From Marivivens donghaensis (GTDB lineage: Bacteria; Pseudomonadota; Alphaproteobacteria; Rhodobacterales; Rhodobacteraceae): a DNA stretch of 64,000 nt. Position numbers and translations under genes: made by a program. How positions within the stretch are numbered: position 1 is the first letter of the stretch; the number at the start of each line of letters is the position of its first letter. The stretch lies in the NCBI RefSeq assembly GCF_023541015.1, contig NZ_JALNPR010000002.1, positions 496,001 through 560,000 of the forward strand, written 5' to 3'. Below the pieces are notes generated by a model. It was not told where the DNA came from, ran no database searches, and saw only the letters and a program-made list of their open reading frames with translations. This document shows, in pieces, positions 17,547 through 25,711 of the stretch.

Positions 17547-18227
17547 ATGTCTGTCTCGATGCTATCGACCTTTGTAAAACCCATGCACCCCGAAGGGCGC
17601 AAGTTTGTAGCAATCGCTGCAGCGATTACGGTCCTGTTGTTCCTTCTCTGGGAGCCGCTCGGCTGGATTGGCGTCGGCCTGACGGTTTGGGTCTATTACT
17701 TCTTTCGCGACCCCGTACGCGTCACGCCTGACCGCAAGGGCATTATGGTTTCTCCAGCGGACGGCGTTGTGTCGCTGCTGGAACCTGCTGTTCCACCTGC
17801 AGAGCTAGGCCTTGGCGACGAAGCCATGACCCGCATTTCCGTGTTCATGTCGGTGTTTAACTGTCACGTGAACCGCGCACCTGCTGCTGGCACAATCACC
17901 GCGGTTGCATACCGTCCCGGTAAATTCCTGAACGCGTCACTCGACAAAGCGTCCGAGGACAACGAGCGTAACGGCATCACCATCGAGCTTCCCGATGGTC
18001 GGAAATTCGGCACCGTTCAGATCGCGGGCCTCGTCGCGCGTCGCATTCTGTGCTGGTCCAAAGAAGGCCAAGAGATCGGCGTTGGTGAACGTTTTGGTCT
18101 CATCCGTTTCGGGTCTCGTCTGGATATCTATCTTCCCGAAGGCGCAAAGCCGATGGTATCGATAGGCCAGACAATGATCGCTGGCGAAACTGTTATTGCA
18201 GATTTGGGCGAAGCGCCCCAAGCCTAA
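17547..18227 (+). CDS. psd: Phosphatidylserine decarboxylase proenzyme
   Basis: This 226-aa protein is of the short bacterial/archaeal Psd type. One or two hydrophobic helices come first (residues 20-53, [22 protein letters not shown]). The catalytic core follows, with [32 protein letters not shown] and the self-cleavage site G189-S190 in RFGSRLDIY, where Ser becomes the pyruvoyl group. It makes phosphatidylethanolamine from phosphatidylserine at the inner membrane. pssA, its substrate-forming partner, begins 8 bp downstream, so the pair is an operon. ATG 17559 is an alternative start. Confidence 0.95.
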   Translation: MSVSMLSTFVKPMHPEGRKFVAIAAAITVLLFLLWEPLGWIGVGLTVWVYYFFRDPVRVTPDRKGIMVSPADGVVSLLEPAVPPAELGLGDEAMTRISVFMSVFNCHVNRAPAAGTITAVAYRPGKFLNASLDKASEDNERNGITIELPDGRKFGTVQIAGLVARRILCWSKEGQEIGVGERFGLIRFGSRLDIYLPEGAKPMVSIGQTMIAGETVIADLGEAPQA

Positions 18228-18235
18228 GGCACCTC

Positions 18236-18997
18236 ATGAGCGAGCACGAAAACAATAGGGACACCAAGGGCCGCGTTCCTTTCGTCCAAATGGTCCCCAA
18301 TATGGTGACCCTGACAGGAATGTGCTTGGGTCTCACGTCCATCCGCTTTGCCGTCGACGAACGTTTCATGCTCGCCACGTTCCTGATCATGCTCGCTGCT
18401 GTCATGGATGGCCTTGATGGCCTCATGGCGCGTCGGCTCAACTCTACGTCCGAATTGGGCGGCGAACTCGACTCGCTCTCGGATTTTGTGTGCTTTGGCG
18501 TCGCACCGTCGATCTTGATATACCAGTTTTTCCTGAGCTCTCTTGGCGGCCTCGGCTGGATTTTCGCGCTGGTTTACGCTGGAGCGGCCTGCCTTCGTCT
18601 TGCTCGCTTCAACGTAATGAAGGACAAGCCAAAGACGGACGACGGTGAAACGCCCCATTTTGTAGGTGTCCCGTCACCAGGTGGCGCGATGCTCGCGCTG
18701 ATGCCTGCATTCCTTGTATTCGGCGGTTACTTCGATGCCCACTCGATTCCCATGGTCATAGCAATTTGGCTCGGATTTGTTGGCGTACTTATGATCTCAA
18801 CAATGAAGACGCTATCGCTCAAGGCCGTCCGAGTTCCACGCAGCCTCTCTCGGGTCGTGCTCGTGCTTACTCTACTCGTCGTCGGTCTCGTGTTCTTCCG
18901 TCCTTGGCTGCTGCTCGTATCCGTGAACGTGATCTACATCTTCATCTTGCTTGTTAGCATCGTGAAGGCACGCGGTAACCTGTTCGCTCAGTCCTGA
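18236..18997 (+). CDS. pssA: CDP-diacylglycerol--serine O-phosphatidyltransferase
   Basis: This 253-aa integral membrane enzyme makes phosphatidylserine from CDP-diacylglycerol and serine. It carries the CDP-alcohol phosphotransferase motif D61-G62-x2-A65-R66-x8-G75-x3-D79-x3-D83 (DGLMARRLNSTSELGGELDS then LSD). About seven or eight hydrophobic helices follow or flank it. The N-terminus KGRVPFVQMVPNMVTLTGMCLGL is typical of type II PssA. It lies 8 bp after psd, so both steps of phosphatidylethanolamine synthesis are cotranscribed. A bidirectional terminator follows. Confidence 0.95.
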   Translation: MSEHENNRDTKGRVPFVQMVPNMVTLTGMCLGLTSIRFAVDERFMLATFLIMLAAVMDGLDGLMARRLNSTSELGGELDSLSDFVCFGVAPSILIYQFFLSSLGGLGWIFALVYAGAACLRLARFNVMKDKPKTDDGETPHFVGVPSPGGAMLALMPAFLVFGGYFDAHSIPMVIAIWLGFVGVLMISTMKTLSLKAVRVPRSLSRVVLVLTLLVVGLVFFRPWLLLVSVNVIYIFILLVSIVKARGNLFAQS

Positions 18998-19040
18998 AGC
19001 CTACCGCGGATCAAACCCAATATTTTCCTCAGCAACAAAA

Positions 19041-19069
19041 GAAAACGGGGCCCGTTGGACCCCGTTTTC
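19041..19069. terminator. Bidirectional terminator between pssA and rplY
   Basis: A perfect 10-bp stem (GAAAACGGGG / CCCCGTTTTC) with a 9-nt loop. The A-rich left arm and T-rich right arm let it serve both pssA (+) and rplY (-). Confidence 0.9.
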
Positions 19070-19093
19070 CTAATTCTGTTGTGAAGAAGAGAA

Positions 19094-19726
19094 TTACTCT
19101 TCTGCACCCTCTTCGTCTTCATCAGCACCAGCCGAACGCAGACCCGACGGAGCCGAGATGTTCGCAATAACGAAGTCACGGTCGATGGTCGGCGAAACGC
19201 CTTCCGGCAGAGTTACGTCAGAGATGTGGATCACATCGCCGATTTCGCGGCCGGTCAGGTCAACGACGATCTGCTCAGGAATGTCGCCAGCGATAACGCT
19301 AAGCTCGACTTCCGGACGAACAACGGTCAGAACGCCGCCTTTTTTGATGCCCGGTGCAGCTTTGTGGTTTTCGAACTCAACGTGCACGAACAGGTTCACA
19401 CGGCTGGTGCGCTTCAAGCGCATGAAGTCGATGTGAGTCGGCAGGTCTTTTACAACATCGCGCTGAACGCCACGGCAGATCACACGTACATCTTCCTGAC
19501 CTTCAACTTTCAGGTTGAACAGGGTGGACATGAAACGGCCCTGCTTCAGTTTCTGAAGCAGTTTGTTGTAGTTGAAGTTCAGCGGAAGCGGATCTTGTCC
19601 ACCACCGTAAACGATACCCGGAACGAGCCCATCACGGCGAGCTTGACGAGCGGCCCCCTTGCCTGTCCCCGTACGTTCCGTGGCGATAAGATCAGGAATC
19701 TCACGTGCCATCTTGATAATCTCCAT
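19094..19726 (-). CDS. rplY: 50S ribosomal protein L25 / Ctc-type
   Basis: This 210-aa protein is the long L25 form (TL5/Ctc). The N-terminal L25 beta-barrel binds 5S rRNA ([36 protein letters not shown]). The C-terminal domain is marked by [38 protein letters not shown], and the end is acidic ([11 protein letters not shown]). It is often encoded next to pth; here pth is about 4 kb upstream. A longer reading frame on the opposite strand across this region is not coding. Confidence 0.95.
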   Translation of the reverse strand: MEIIKMAREIPDLIATERTGTGKGAARQARRDGLVPGIVYGGGQDPLPLNFNYNKLLQKLKQGRFMSTLFNLKVEGQEDVRVICRGVQRDVVKDLPTHIDFMRLKRTSRVNLFVHVEFENHKAAPGIKKGGVLTVVRPEVELSVIAGDIPEQIVVDLTGREIGDVIHISDVTLPEGVSPTIDRDFVIANISAPSGLRSAGADEDEEGAEE

Positions 19727-19900
19727 AAGATGAGGGGCCGCCCTCCAAGGGTGTGCGGCCCGATGAAGCCGCGCTCTTACACGCGAATCCCCTTTTTGGA
19801 AAGGCGAAAATCGCTCCTTGGTAAAGAGAAAACACCTTGGATTATCTTGCTATTTAAAATGATTCTAAATTTAATGCGCGTAAATTCTGGGAGCGCATTT

Positions 19901-20671
19901 ATGGAAACCATTCTCAACGGCACACTGGGCGGTCTGGTCGCAGGCATTGCGACGGCCTTGGGCGCTGTTCCGGTGTTAATTGGGAAGACACTGAGCCAAC
20001 GCGCCAGCGATACGCTTTTAGGTTTCGCAGCAGGCGTGATGCTCTCGGCATCCTACTTCTCCTTGATCCTGCCAGGGATTGATATTGCGACAGAGCAATA
20101 CGGCTCTACCTTGATCGCCTCCCTCATCGCTGGCGTTGGGATCGCCCTTGGCGCTGGATTTGTCGCTTGGCTGAACTCGTCATTGCCCCATGAACATTTC
20201 ATCACAGGGCAAGAAGGCGCCGACGCTGCTGCAATGGGGCGCATCTGGCTCTTCGTCATTGCAATCACCATCCACAACTTCCCCGAAGGCATGTCGATCG
20301 GCGTAGCCTTTGGTGACGGCACAACCAGCGGCATATCGGTTATGACAGGTATCTCGCTCCAAGACATGCCCGAGGGCCTTGCTGTTGCCGTTGCGCTCAT
20401 CGGGCGCGGCTATTCGAGGTGGAAGTCTTTCCTCGTTGCCGCCCTGACCGGCATGGTCGAACCTATCGGCGCACTGATTGGCGCTAGCGCAGTTTCCGTC
20501 ACCCACGAAATCCTACCGCTCGGACTGACATTCTCTGCAGGGGCAATGCTGTACATCATCAGCCACGAAATCCTCCCTGAAACGCACCGCAACGGGCATC
20601 AGAACCGTGCTACCACTGGTCTTCTCTTCGGTCTGATCTTGATGATGATCCTAGACGTTACTCTTGGATAA
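19901..20671 (+). CDS. ZIP-family divalent metal transporter
   Basis: This 256-aa membrane protein is taken from the ATG at 19901 (METILNGTLGGLVAGIATALG), with GGGAG upstream; frame-open sequence before it is antisense to rplY. Eight hydrophobic helices are visible. The ZIP metal-site helices are HNFPEGMSIGVAFGD (TM4) and QDMPEGLAVAVALI (TM5). A His/acidic loop (HEHFITGQEGAD) lies before TM4. ZIP proteins import Zn2+, Fe2+ or related ions, and ZupT is the closest familiar model. The specific metal cannot be assigned. Confidence 0.9.
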   Translation: METILNGTLGGLVAGIATALGAVPVLIGKTLSQRASDTLLGFAAGVMLSASYFSLILPGIDIATEQYGSTLIASLIAGVGIALGAGFVAWLNSSLPHEHFITGQEGADAAAMGRIWLFVIAITIHNFPEGMSIGVAFGDGTTSGISVMTGISLQDMPEGLAVAVALIGRGYSRWKSFLVAALTGMVEPIGALIGASAVSVTHEILPLGLTFSAGAMLYIISHEILPETHRNGHQNRATTGLLFGLILMMILDVTLG

Positions 20672-20754
20672 AGAGACGGGCACTGTGACCGCACCGCCCT
20701 CGCGCGCAAATAAAATCCGCCATACTGCCTTTGTGCCTTAAATATCCTGGGGGT

Positions 20755-20787
20755 CTGGGGGCAATGCCCCCAGCGACGCTTGCGTCG
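20755..20787. repeat. Tandem double hairpin (probable dispersed intergenic repeat)
   Basis: Two perfect stems abut: CTGGGGGC-AAT-GCCCCCAG (20755-20773) and CGACGC-TT-GCGTCG (20774-20787). They are preceded by AAATATCCTGGGGGT. From memory, similar ATATCC-GGGGG-containing elements recur between genes in Rhodobacterales genomes. It may act as a transcript end between the ZIP gene and ychF. Confidence 0.6.
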
Positions 20788-20835
20788 AAGCGCCTTGCAG
20801 CCTAGAAGCCATTCGAGCAATTTCAGGAGGGTCCG

Positions 20836-21933
20836 ATGGGATTCAAGATGGGTATCGTGGGTCTGCCGAACGTCGGCAAATCGACCCTGTTTAACGCGCT
20901 GACCAAAACGGCAGCGGCACAGGCCGCAAACTTCCCCTTCTGCACCATCGAACCGAACGTCGGCGAAGTGGCCGTCCCCGATCAGCGCCTTGATGCTCTG
21001 GCCGAAATCGCTGGCTCCAAACAGATCATCCCAACACGGATGACATTTGTAGACATCGCTGGCCTCGTGAAAGGCGCTTCCAAAGGCGAAGGTCTTGGTA
21101 ACCAATTCCTTGCCAACATCCGCGAATGTGATGCCATCGCCCACGTTCTACGCTGCTTTGAAGATGATGACATCACGCACGTTGAAGGCCGCGTGGACCC
21201 TGTCGCCGACGCAGAGACCATCGAGATGGAACTGATGCTGGCTGACCTAGAGTCGATCGAGCGTCGCCTACAGAACATCGTCCGCAAGGTTCGCGGTGGT
21301 GACAAAGAGGCTGTTGAACAGGAACGGCTCCTGAAACTCGCGAAGGACGCAATCGAAGCAGGCAAACCAGCCCGCACCGTCGAGATTTCGGAAGACGACC
21401 AGAAGCAGTGGAAGATGCTGCAACTGTTGTCGACCAAACCTGTCCTTTATGTTTGTAACGTCGAAGAAACCTCTGCTGGCGCAGGCAATAGCCAATCGGC
21501 TCGCGTTGCTGAAATGGCAGCGGCTCAGGGCAACAGCCACGTTGTTATTTCCGCTCGCATCGAAGAAGAAATAAGCCAGCTCGACGACGAAGAACAGGAA
21601 ATGTTCCTCTCTGAACTAGGCCTCACCGAGGCAGGCCTCGATCGTCTCATCCGCGCTGGCTATGAACTGCTTCACCTGCAAACCTACTTCACCGTTGGCC
21701 CGAAAGAAGCCCGCGCATGGACCATCAAAGAAGGCACGGGCGCTCCCGCTGCTGCTGGCGTAATCCATGGCGACTTTGAACGTGGCTTCATCCGCGCTGA
21801 AACCATCGCGTTCAATGACTACATCCAGTTCAAGGGTGAAACTGGCGCTAAAGAAGCTGGTAAAATGCGTGCGGAAGGCAAAGCATACATCGTCCAAGAC
21901 GGCGACGTGATGCACTTCCTCTTCAATACGTAA
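20836..21933 (+). CDS. ychF: Redox-regulated ATPase YchF (Obg family)
   Basis: This 365-aa P-loop protein is universal and binds ribosomes. G1 is GIVGLPNVGKST (residues 6-17), G3 is DIAGLVKGASKGEGLGNQFL, and the G4 position reads NVEE instead of NKxD, which explains the ATP preference of the family. The C-terminal TGS-like domain contains LQTYFTVGPKEARAWTIKEGTGAPAAAGVIHGDFERGFIRAE. It starts after AGGAGGGTCCG. Its stop overlaps the convergent DUF4130 gene by 11 bp. Confidence 0.97.
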   Translation: MGFKMGIVGLPNVGKSTLFNALTKTAAAQAANFPFCTIEPNVGEVAVPDQRLDALAEIAGSKQIIPTRMTFVDIAGLVKGASKGEGLGNQFLANIRECDAIAHVLRCFEDDDITHVEGRVDPVADAETIEMELMLADLESIERRLQNIVRKVRGGDKEAVEQERLLKLAKDAIEAGKPARTVEISEDDQKQWKMLQLLSTKPVLYVCNVEETSAGAGNSQSARVAEMAAAQGNSHVVISARIEEEISQLDDEEQEMFLSELGLTEAGLDRLIRAGYELLHLQTYFTVGPKEARAWTIKEGTGAPAAAGVIHGDFERGFIRAETIAFNDYIQFKGETGAKEAGKMRAEGKAYIVQDGDVMHFLFNT

Positions 21934-22603
21934 GATTGGCCGAAAAATCCGTTCTATCGTTTGAGGGCGCGGGGCAAACCTGCGCCCTTAACCATTCATA
22001 CCAGTCAGAATGCATCGTATCGCGCAGCAACTCTGGCCGCTCAGGCGGCGGCGCTATTGAGACATTGCCCTGCGTGCAGCGAACCATCCGCTGGGGTGTA
22101 TAGATAACCCAATCAAATTCGGAAAATTGGCGCTGATACTTTGGCAGCGCCAATTCCAAAGGATCATGCGGCACATCACACCACCCAGCAAAGATACGCC
22201 TCCCAGCCTGTCGTCCCACCTCATGCAAACGAAGATCGCGCCCCAATTTTCGATGCGCTCTCAATACGTCATTTTCGATTTCGAGAATCCGTAGGACGTC
22301 TGTGTCGCTACGTTCCCCGACGAGCGACGGCTGGAGGCGTAACCGCCACGCCAAACGATATAGCAGGTCAAACCTTGCTGGATCCGAATGCCACACGGCG
22401 GTTTCAGTCAAAATGACAAAGCGTTCCGGCACCCGAGCCTTGTAACGCTCATCAGGCAAAGTCGGCACCATCTCCGTCGCCCCAACCGCCCACTCCACAA
22501 ATTCAGGCGCGATACGCGCCGACAGCAGGCGCCGTGCAATCCGACGCCATGCTATGGCCGTTCCAGTAAATGGGAGGGTAATCGAATACATGGCGGCATA
22601 CAT
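21923..22603 (-). CDS. DUF4130 (TIGR03915-like) protein, stand-alone
   Basis: This 226-aa protein resembles DUF4130, the domain often fused to the N-terminus of UdgX uracil-DNA glycosylases or paired with a radical-SAM protein. Supporting segments are ITLPFTGTAIAWRRIARRLLSA, DPARFDLLYRLAWRLRLQPSL, a helical ENDVLRAHRKLGRDLRLHEV, a basic GRRIFAGWCDVPHDPLELALPKYQRQFSEFDWVIYTPQR and ERPELLRDTMHSDWYEWLRAQV. It stops where a UdgX domain would begin, and no glycosylase follows. The start is uncertain: ATG 22603, or ATG 22591, which matches the MY-x-I/V-T-L-P family start. A DNA-repair role is inferred from the family only. Confidence 0.75.
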   Translation of the reverse strand: MYAAMYSITLPFTGTAIAWRRIARRLLSARIAPEFVEWAVGATEMVPTLPDERYKARVPERFVILTETAVWHSDPARFDLLYRLAWRLRLQPSLVGERSDTDVLRILEIENDVLRAHRKLGRDLRLHEVGRQAGRRIFAGWCDVPHDPLELALPKYQRQFSEFDWVIYTPQRMVRCTQGNVSIAPPPERPELLRDTMHSDWYEWLRAQVCPAPSNDRTDFSANLTY

Positions 22604-22721
22604 TTTTGTTCATGATATGTTCTTTTAAGCTATACGCAAGATCTCTAAACCATTTCGGCCACGAAAACTTTCTGCCAGAGGTGCCTTGTTTTCCTTCAAA
22701 GCCATCGCTAAACGGGTCGAC

Positions 22722-22811
22722 GGAGACGTGGCCGAGTGGTCGAAGGCGCTCCCCTGCTAAGGGAGTAGGCGAGGAATCGTCTCGAGGGTTCGAATCCCTT
22801 CGTCTCCGCCA
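22722..22811 (+). tRNA. tRNA-Ser (anticodon GCU)
   Basis: A complete cloverleaf with a long variable arm. The acceptor stem is GGAGACG / CGTCTCC. The anticodon stem CTCCC / GGGAG encloses the loop CTGCTAA with anticodon GCT at 22756-22758. The T-arm is GAGGG-TTCGAAT-CCCTT. The discriminator is G at 22808, and the CCA end is encoded (22809-22811). It reads AGC/AGU serine codons. Confidence 0.97.
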
Positions 22812-22889
22812 TTATCTGGCATCGTTATTTAGACTTACTCTATGGTCCCATCGCAGCAAATCTGTGCTACGACAGACCGAGGAGGAGCG

Positions 22890-23513
22890 ATGTCATTTCT
22901 TGAAATTCTCGAATACTCGTCTGTGTTTATCTTTGCGCTGACTGGTGCGCTGGTGGCCAGTCGTGCGCAGCTCGATCCCGTTGGTTTCTTTTTTATCGCC
23001 GCTTTGACTGCGGTCGGTGGCGGCACGGTTCGAGACCTTTTGTTGGATCGAAACCCTTTGTTTTGGATCGACAAACCAATCGTTCTCGTGATTGCCGCGG
23101 TCGCAGCAATGGGCACTTTCTTTACAGCTCACCTACTTGAAAGCCGTTTAAAAACATTAACTTGGCTAGATGCTGCCGCTCTCGCGGTCGCCGTTCCAAC
23201 GGGAGTTGGCGTGGCCGTGAACCAGTCTCAGGAATGGCCAATCGTTTTGATTATGGGCGTGACGACAGGATGTTTCGGCGGCTTGATGCGCGATGTGGTT
23301 TGCAATGAGGTCCCGTTGGTCCTCAAACAGGGCGAATTGTATATCTCAGCAGCATTTATCGGGGCCGCGGCAGCGATGCTTGCGATTGGCGCAGGGATCA
23401 CGCAACCCGTCGCGCTGATGTTGTGTGCCGGCGTAACGTTTGCGCTGCGGGCTGGGAGCCTCGCTCTTGGATGGTCGATGCCTGCTTACAAGAGCCGTCC
23501 ACCCCGCCAGTGA
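22890..23513 (+). CDS. UPF0126 / trimeric intracellular cation channel-like membrane protein
   Basis: This 207-aa protein starts at the ATG at 22890 behind GGAGGAG. It is almost entirely hydrophobic with about seven helices and an internal duplication. Each half carries the UPF0126 (YicG) signature: FALTGALVASRAQLDPVGFFFIAALTAVGGGTVRDLLL, and GVTTGCFGGLMRDVVCNEVPLVL. Structures of bacterial members show homotrimeric, monovalent-cation-permeable channels, which is the probable role. It directly follows the tRNA-Ser gene and is convergent with the small ORF at 23514, with no gap. Confidence 0.88.
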   Translation: MSFLEILEYSSVFIFALTGALVASRAQLDPVGFFFIAALTAVGGGTVRDLLLDRNPLFWIDKPIVLVIAAVAAMGTFFTAHLLESRLKTLTWLDAAALAVAVPTGVGVAVNQSQEWPIVLIMGVTTGCFGGLMRDVVCNEVPLVLKQGELYISAAFIGAAAAMLAIGAGITQPVALMLCAGVTFALRAGSLALGWSMPAYKSRPPRQ

Positions 23514-23678
23514 TTATTCTGGATTAACCATACCCCAGAGCTCGGGCGGAAGTGTTTTGACCGCAAGCACCACGGCAACACAGGCAAAGAGCCAGCCACC
23601 TGGTCGCGTGAACATCCAGATAAGAAACCAAATCATGAAATTCAGCGCCATGCGCGGCAATCCCATGAGAAGAAACAT
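23514..23678 (-). CDS. 54-aa membrane protein coupled to fmt
   Basis: This short ORF begins inside the fmt stop codon (TGATG) and ends one base from the stop of the convergent UPF0126 gene. It encodes [14 protein letters not shown], a hydrophobic helix (MIWFLIWMFTR), then GGWLFACVAVVLAVK and LPPELWGMVNPE, so two short membrane segments are likely. Translational coupling to fmt and the typical membrane composition support it as real. I do not recognise a named family. Confidence 0.6.
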   Translation of the reverse strand: MFLLMGLPRMALNFMIWFLIWMFTRPGGWLFACVAVVLAVKTLPPELWGMVNPE

Positions 23679-24574
23679 CAGATGTGCTCCGGCAAAGTCA
23701 TGCCGCGGAGGGCATCTTCGGTGCTAACGGGCTTTTTGCCTTCGCGTTGAAGGCGGGTAATCTCTACCGCGCCTTCACCACATGCAATGGTGAAGCCGTG
23801 AAGGACTTGCCCAGCTTTGCCGTTGCCGTCGGCCAGTTTGGAACCGAGAAGTTTAACCCGTTCGCCATTCACGTCGCACCACGCGCCAGGGAACGGCGAC
23901 AGGCCACGTATCTGTCGGTCGATCACTTCGGCAGGCTGGGTCCAATCGATACGCGCCTCTGCCTTGTCGATTTTGGACGCGTAGGTCACGCCATCTTGTG
24001 ACTGGACCTCAGGGGTCAGTGTATCCAATCGTGACAGAGCCTCAACGATCAGTTTTGCGCCCATATCGGACAGCCAATCATGTAATTGCCCTGTCGTCTC
24101 TTCGGCACCGATCGCGGTAGTCTGACGCATCAGAACTGGACCAGTGTCCAATCCAGCCTCCATCTGCATGATACAGACGCCTGTCTCAGCATCACCCGCC
24201 ATAATCGCGCGGTGAATGGGAGCAGCGCCACGCCAGCGTGGTAGCAAAGACGCATGGATATTGAGGCAGCCATGTTTCGGGGCATCCAAGAGGCTTTGCG
24301 GAAGGATCAGTCCATAGGCAACCACAACAGCAACGTCTGCCTGTAGCGCCGCAAACGAAGCGACATCCTCTGCGTCTTTAAAGTTCACAGGATGACGAAC
24401 GGGGATACCGAGTTCTTCTGCACGAGCCTGAACGGGGCTTGGGCGATCCTTTTTACCACGACCTGCGGGGCGCGGAGGCTGAGAATAAGCTGCGACAACC
24501 TCGTGGCCCGCATCGACCAGCGCCTGCAAGACTGGAACCGAGAAGTCAGGGGTCCCCATAAACACAACGCGCAT
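23678..24574 (-). CDS. fmt: Methionyl-tRNA formyltransferase
   Basis: This 298-aa enzyme formylates initiator Met-tRNA using 10-formyl-THF. It shows [18 protein letters not shown], the catalytic region [30 protein letters not shown] (Asn-His-Ser-Leu-Leu-P type), MEAGLDTGP and the C-terminal tRNA-binding domain (INGER-like [11 protein letters not shown]). The end GMTLPEHI is slightly shorter than E. coli Fmt. It lies 4 bp after the deformylase-like gene in the cluster def - def-like - fmt - 54-aa ORF, so addition and removal of the formyl group are coexpressed. Confidence 0.96.
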   Translation of the reverse strand: MRVVFMGTPDFSVPVLQALVDAGHEVVAAYSQPPRPAGRGKKDRPSPVQARAEELGIPVRHPVNFKDAEDVASFAALQADVAVVVAYGLILPQSLLDAPKHGCLNIHASLLPRWRGAAPIHRAIMAGDAETGVCIMQMEAGLDTGPVLMRQTTAIGAEETTGQLHDWLSDMGAKLIVEALSRLDTLTPEVQSQDGVTYASKIDKAEARIDWTQPAEVIDRQIRGLSPFPGAWCDVNGERVKLLGSKLADGNGKAGQVLHGFTIACGEGAVEITRLQREGKKPVSTEDALRGMTLPEHI

Positions 24575-24578
24575 TGGA

Positions 24579-25076
24579 TTATCCGTTCAGTTTCTTTGCC
24601 TTACGGATCAGCATATCACGCTTCACCTTCGACAGATTGTCGAAATACATTTTGCCGTTCAGGTGATCGATCTGATGCTGAACCGAGGTCGCCCATAGGC
24701 CAACAAAGTCGCGATCTTCGGTTTCGCCCCGCTCGTTCAGGAACCGAACAGTGACCGCACGCGGTCGCGTTACCTTGGCCGAAACGCCGGGCAAATTCGG
24801 AGAGGCTTCTTCATGGTCACGAGGCTGAACCGACGCGTGAAGCACTTCGGGGTTCGCCATTTTCACAGCTTTGCCACGCTCGTCCGAACAATCAACGACA
24901 GCCAAACGCAGGTCGATACCCAACTGAACTGCAGCGAGGCCAACGCCCGGCATTGCATCCATCGCCTCGACCATCTCAGTCCAAATGGCGCGGATGTCAT
25001 CGGTAATGGCTTCGACAGGTGCAGCAGGCGTGCGCAATGACCGATGCGGCCACATGACGAAAGGACGATGCGCCAT
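24579..25076 (-). CDS. Peptide deformylase-like protein, degenerate active site
   Basis: This 165-aa protein has the peptide deformylase fold, but two of three motifs are altered. Motif 1 is intact (GVGLAAVQ, 44-51). Motif 2 should read E-G-C-L-S, but is E90-A-S92-P-N-L-P-G, losing the metal-ligand Cys. Motif 3 should read Q-H-E-x-D-H, but is Q133-H134-Q135-I-D-H138, replacing the catalytic Glu. Without Cys and Glu, normal deformylase activity is very unlikely. The frame is intact and the gene sits between active def and fmt (1-bp overlap with def, 4 bp before fmt). A ribosome-associated or regulatory role is possible. Confidence 0.88.
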   Translation of the reverse strand: MAHRPFVMWPHRSLRTPAAPVEAITDDIRAIWTEMVEAMDAMPGVGLAAVQLGIDLRLAVVDCSDERGKAVKMANPEVLHASVQPRDHEEASPNLPGVSAKVTRPRAVTVRFLNERGETEDRDFVGLWATSVQHQIDHLNGKMYFDNLSKVKRDMLIRKAKKLNG

Positions 25077-25606
25077 CAGCCGCGCGCCAATTCGCGTTTT
25101 AGTTTTTGCATTTTACGCGTGATCATCTGCCGTTTGAGCGGCTTCAGGTAGTCGATGAACAGCGTGCCGTTGAGGTGGTCGATTTCGTGCTGAACGCAGG
25201 TCGCCCAGAGGTTATCGAACTCTTCCTCAACCGTCTTACCATCCAGATCGAGCCAACGGACGCGCACCATTTTCGGGCGTTCAACTTCGGCGAACTGGTC
25301 GGGGATCGAAAGGCAGCCCTCTTCGTAGACGTTCTTTTCGTCCGACTCCCAAATGACTTCAGGATTGATCAGAACCATCGGATTCGGCTTTGCTTCTGGA
25401 TCACGCTGTGCATCCATGACCAGCAGTCGGTTCAAGATACCAATCTGCGGTGCCGCAAGCCCGATACCAGGGGCATCGTACATGGTTTCAATCATATCGT
25501 CGGCCTGCTTGCGGATTTCTTTCGAAACCTCTGCAACAGGGTCAGCGACCTTTTTCAGGCGCGGGTCGGGATGGATCAAGATGGGTCGCAATGTCATGCT
25601 CGGCAT
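25076..25606 (-). CDS. def: Peptide deformylase (active copy)
   Basis: This enzyme removes the formyl group from nascent proteins. All motifs are present: GIGLAAPQ, EEGCLSIP (metal Cys98) and QHEIDHLNG (metal His140 and His144, catalytic Glu141), counted from the ATG at 25606 (176 aa). A second ATG at 25597 (MTLRPILIHPDPRLK) would give 173 aa, closer to family length; a GGGAAA sequence slightly favours the upper one. Longer in-frame extensions to 25954 run into the divergent aminotransferase gene and are rejected. The stop overlaps the degenerate paralog start by one base. Confidence 0.95.
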   Translation of the reverse strand: MPSMTLRPILIHPDPRLKKVADPVAEVSKEIRKQADDMIETMYDAPGIGLAAPQIGILNRLLVMDAQRDPEAKPNPMVLINPEVIWESDEKNVYEEGCLSIPDQFAEVERPKMVRVRWLDLDGKTVEEEFDNLWATCVQHEIDHLNGTLFIDYLKPLKRQMITRKMQKLKRELARG

Positions 25607-25711
25607 GTAGCGTTTCCCGTGCGATCCCGCAAGGATTGGCTCACCACTGGACCTTTGGATCAGATCAAAGCAAACATTGGCGCAAAGCTGGCCTGAACTC
25701 TGGAGATCCCA

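Noticed and set aside
19226-19900. Open plus-strand frame that would extend the ZIP transporter by over 220 residues
   Set aside because: It is antisense to rplY, has no ZIP-like features, and a good ATG with GGGAG lies at 19901.
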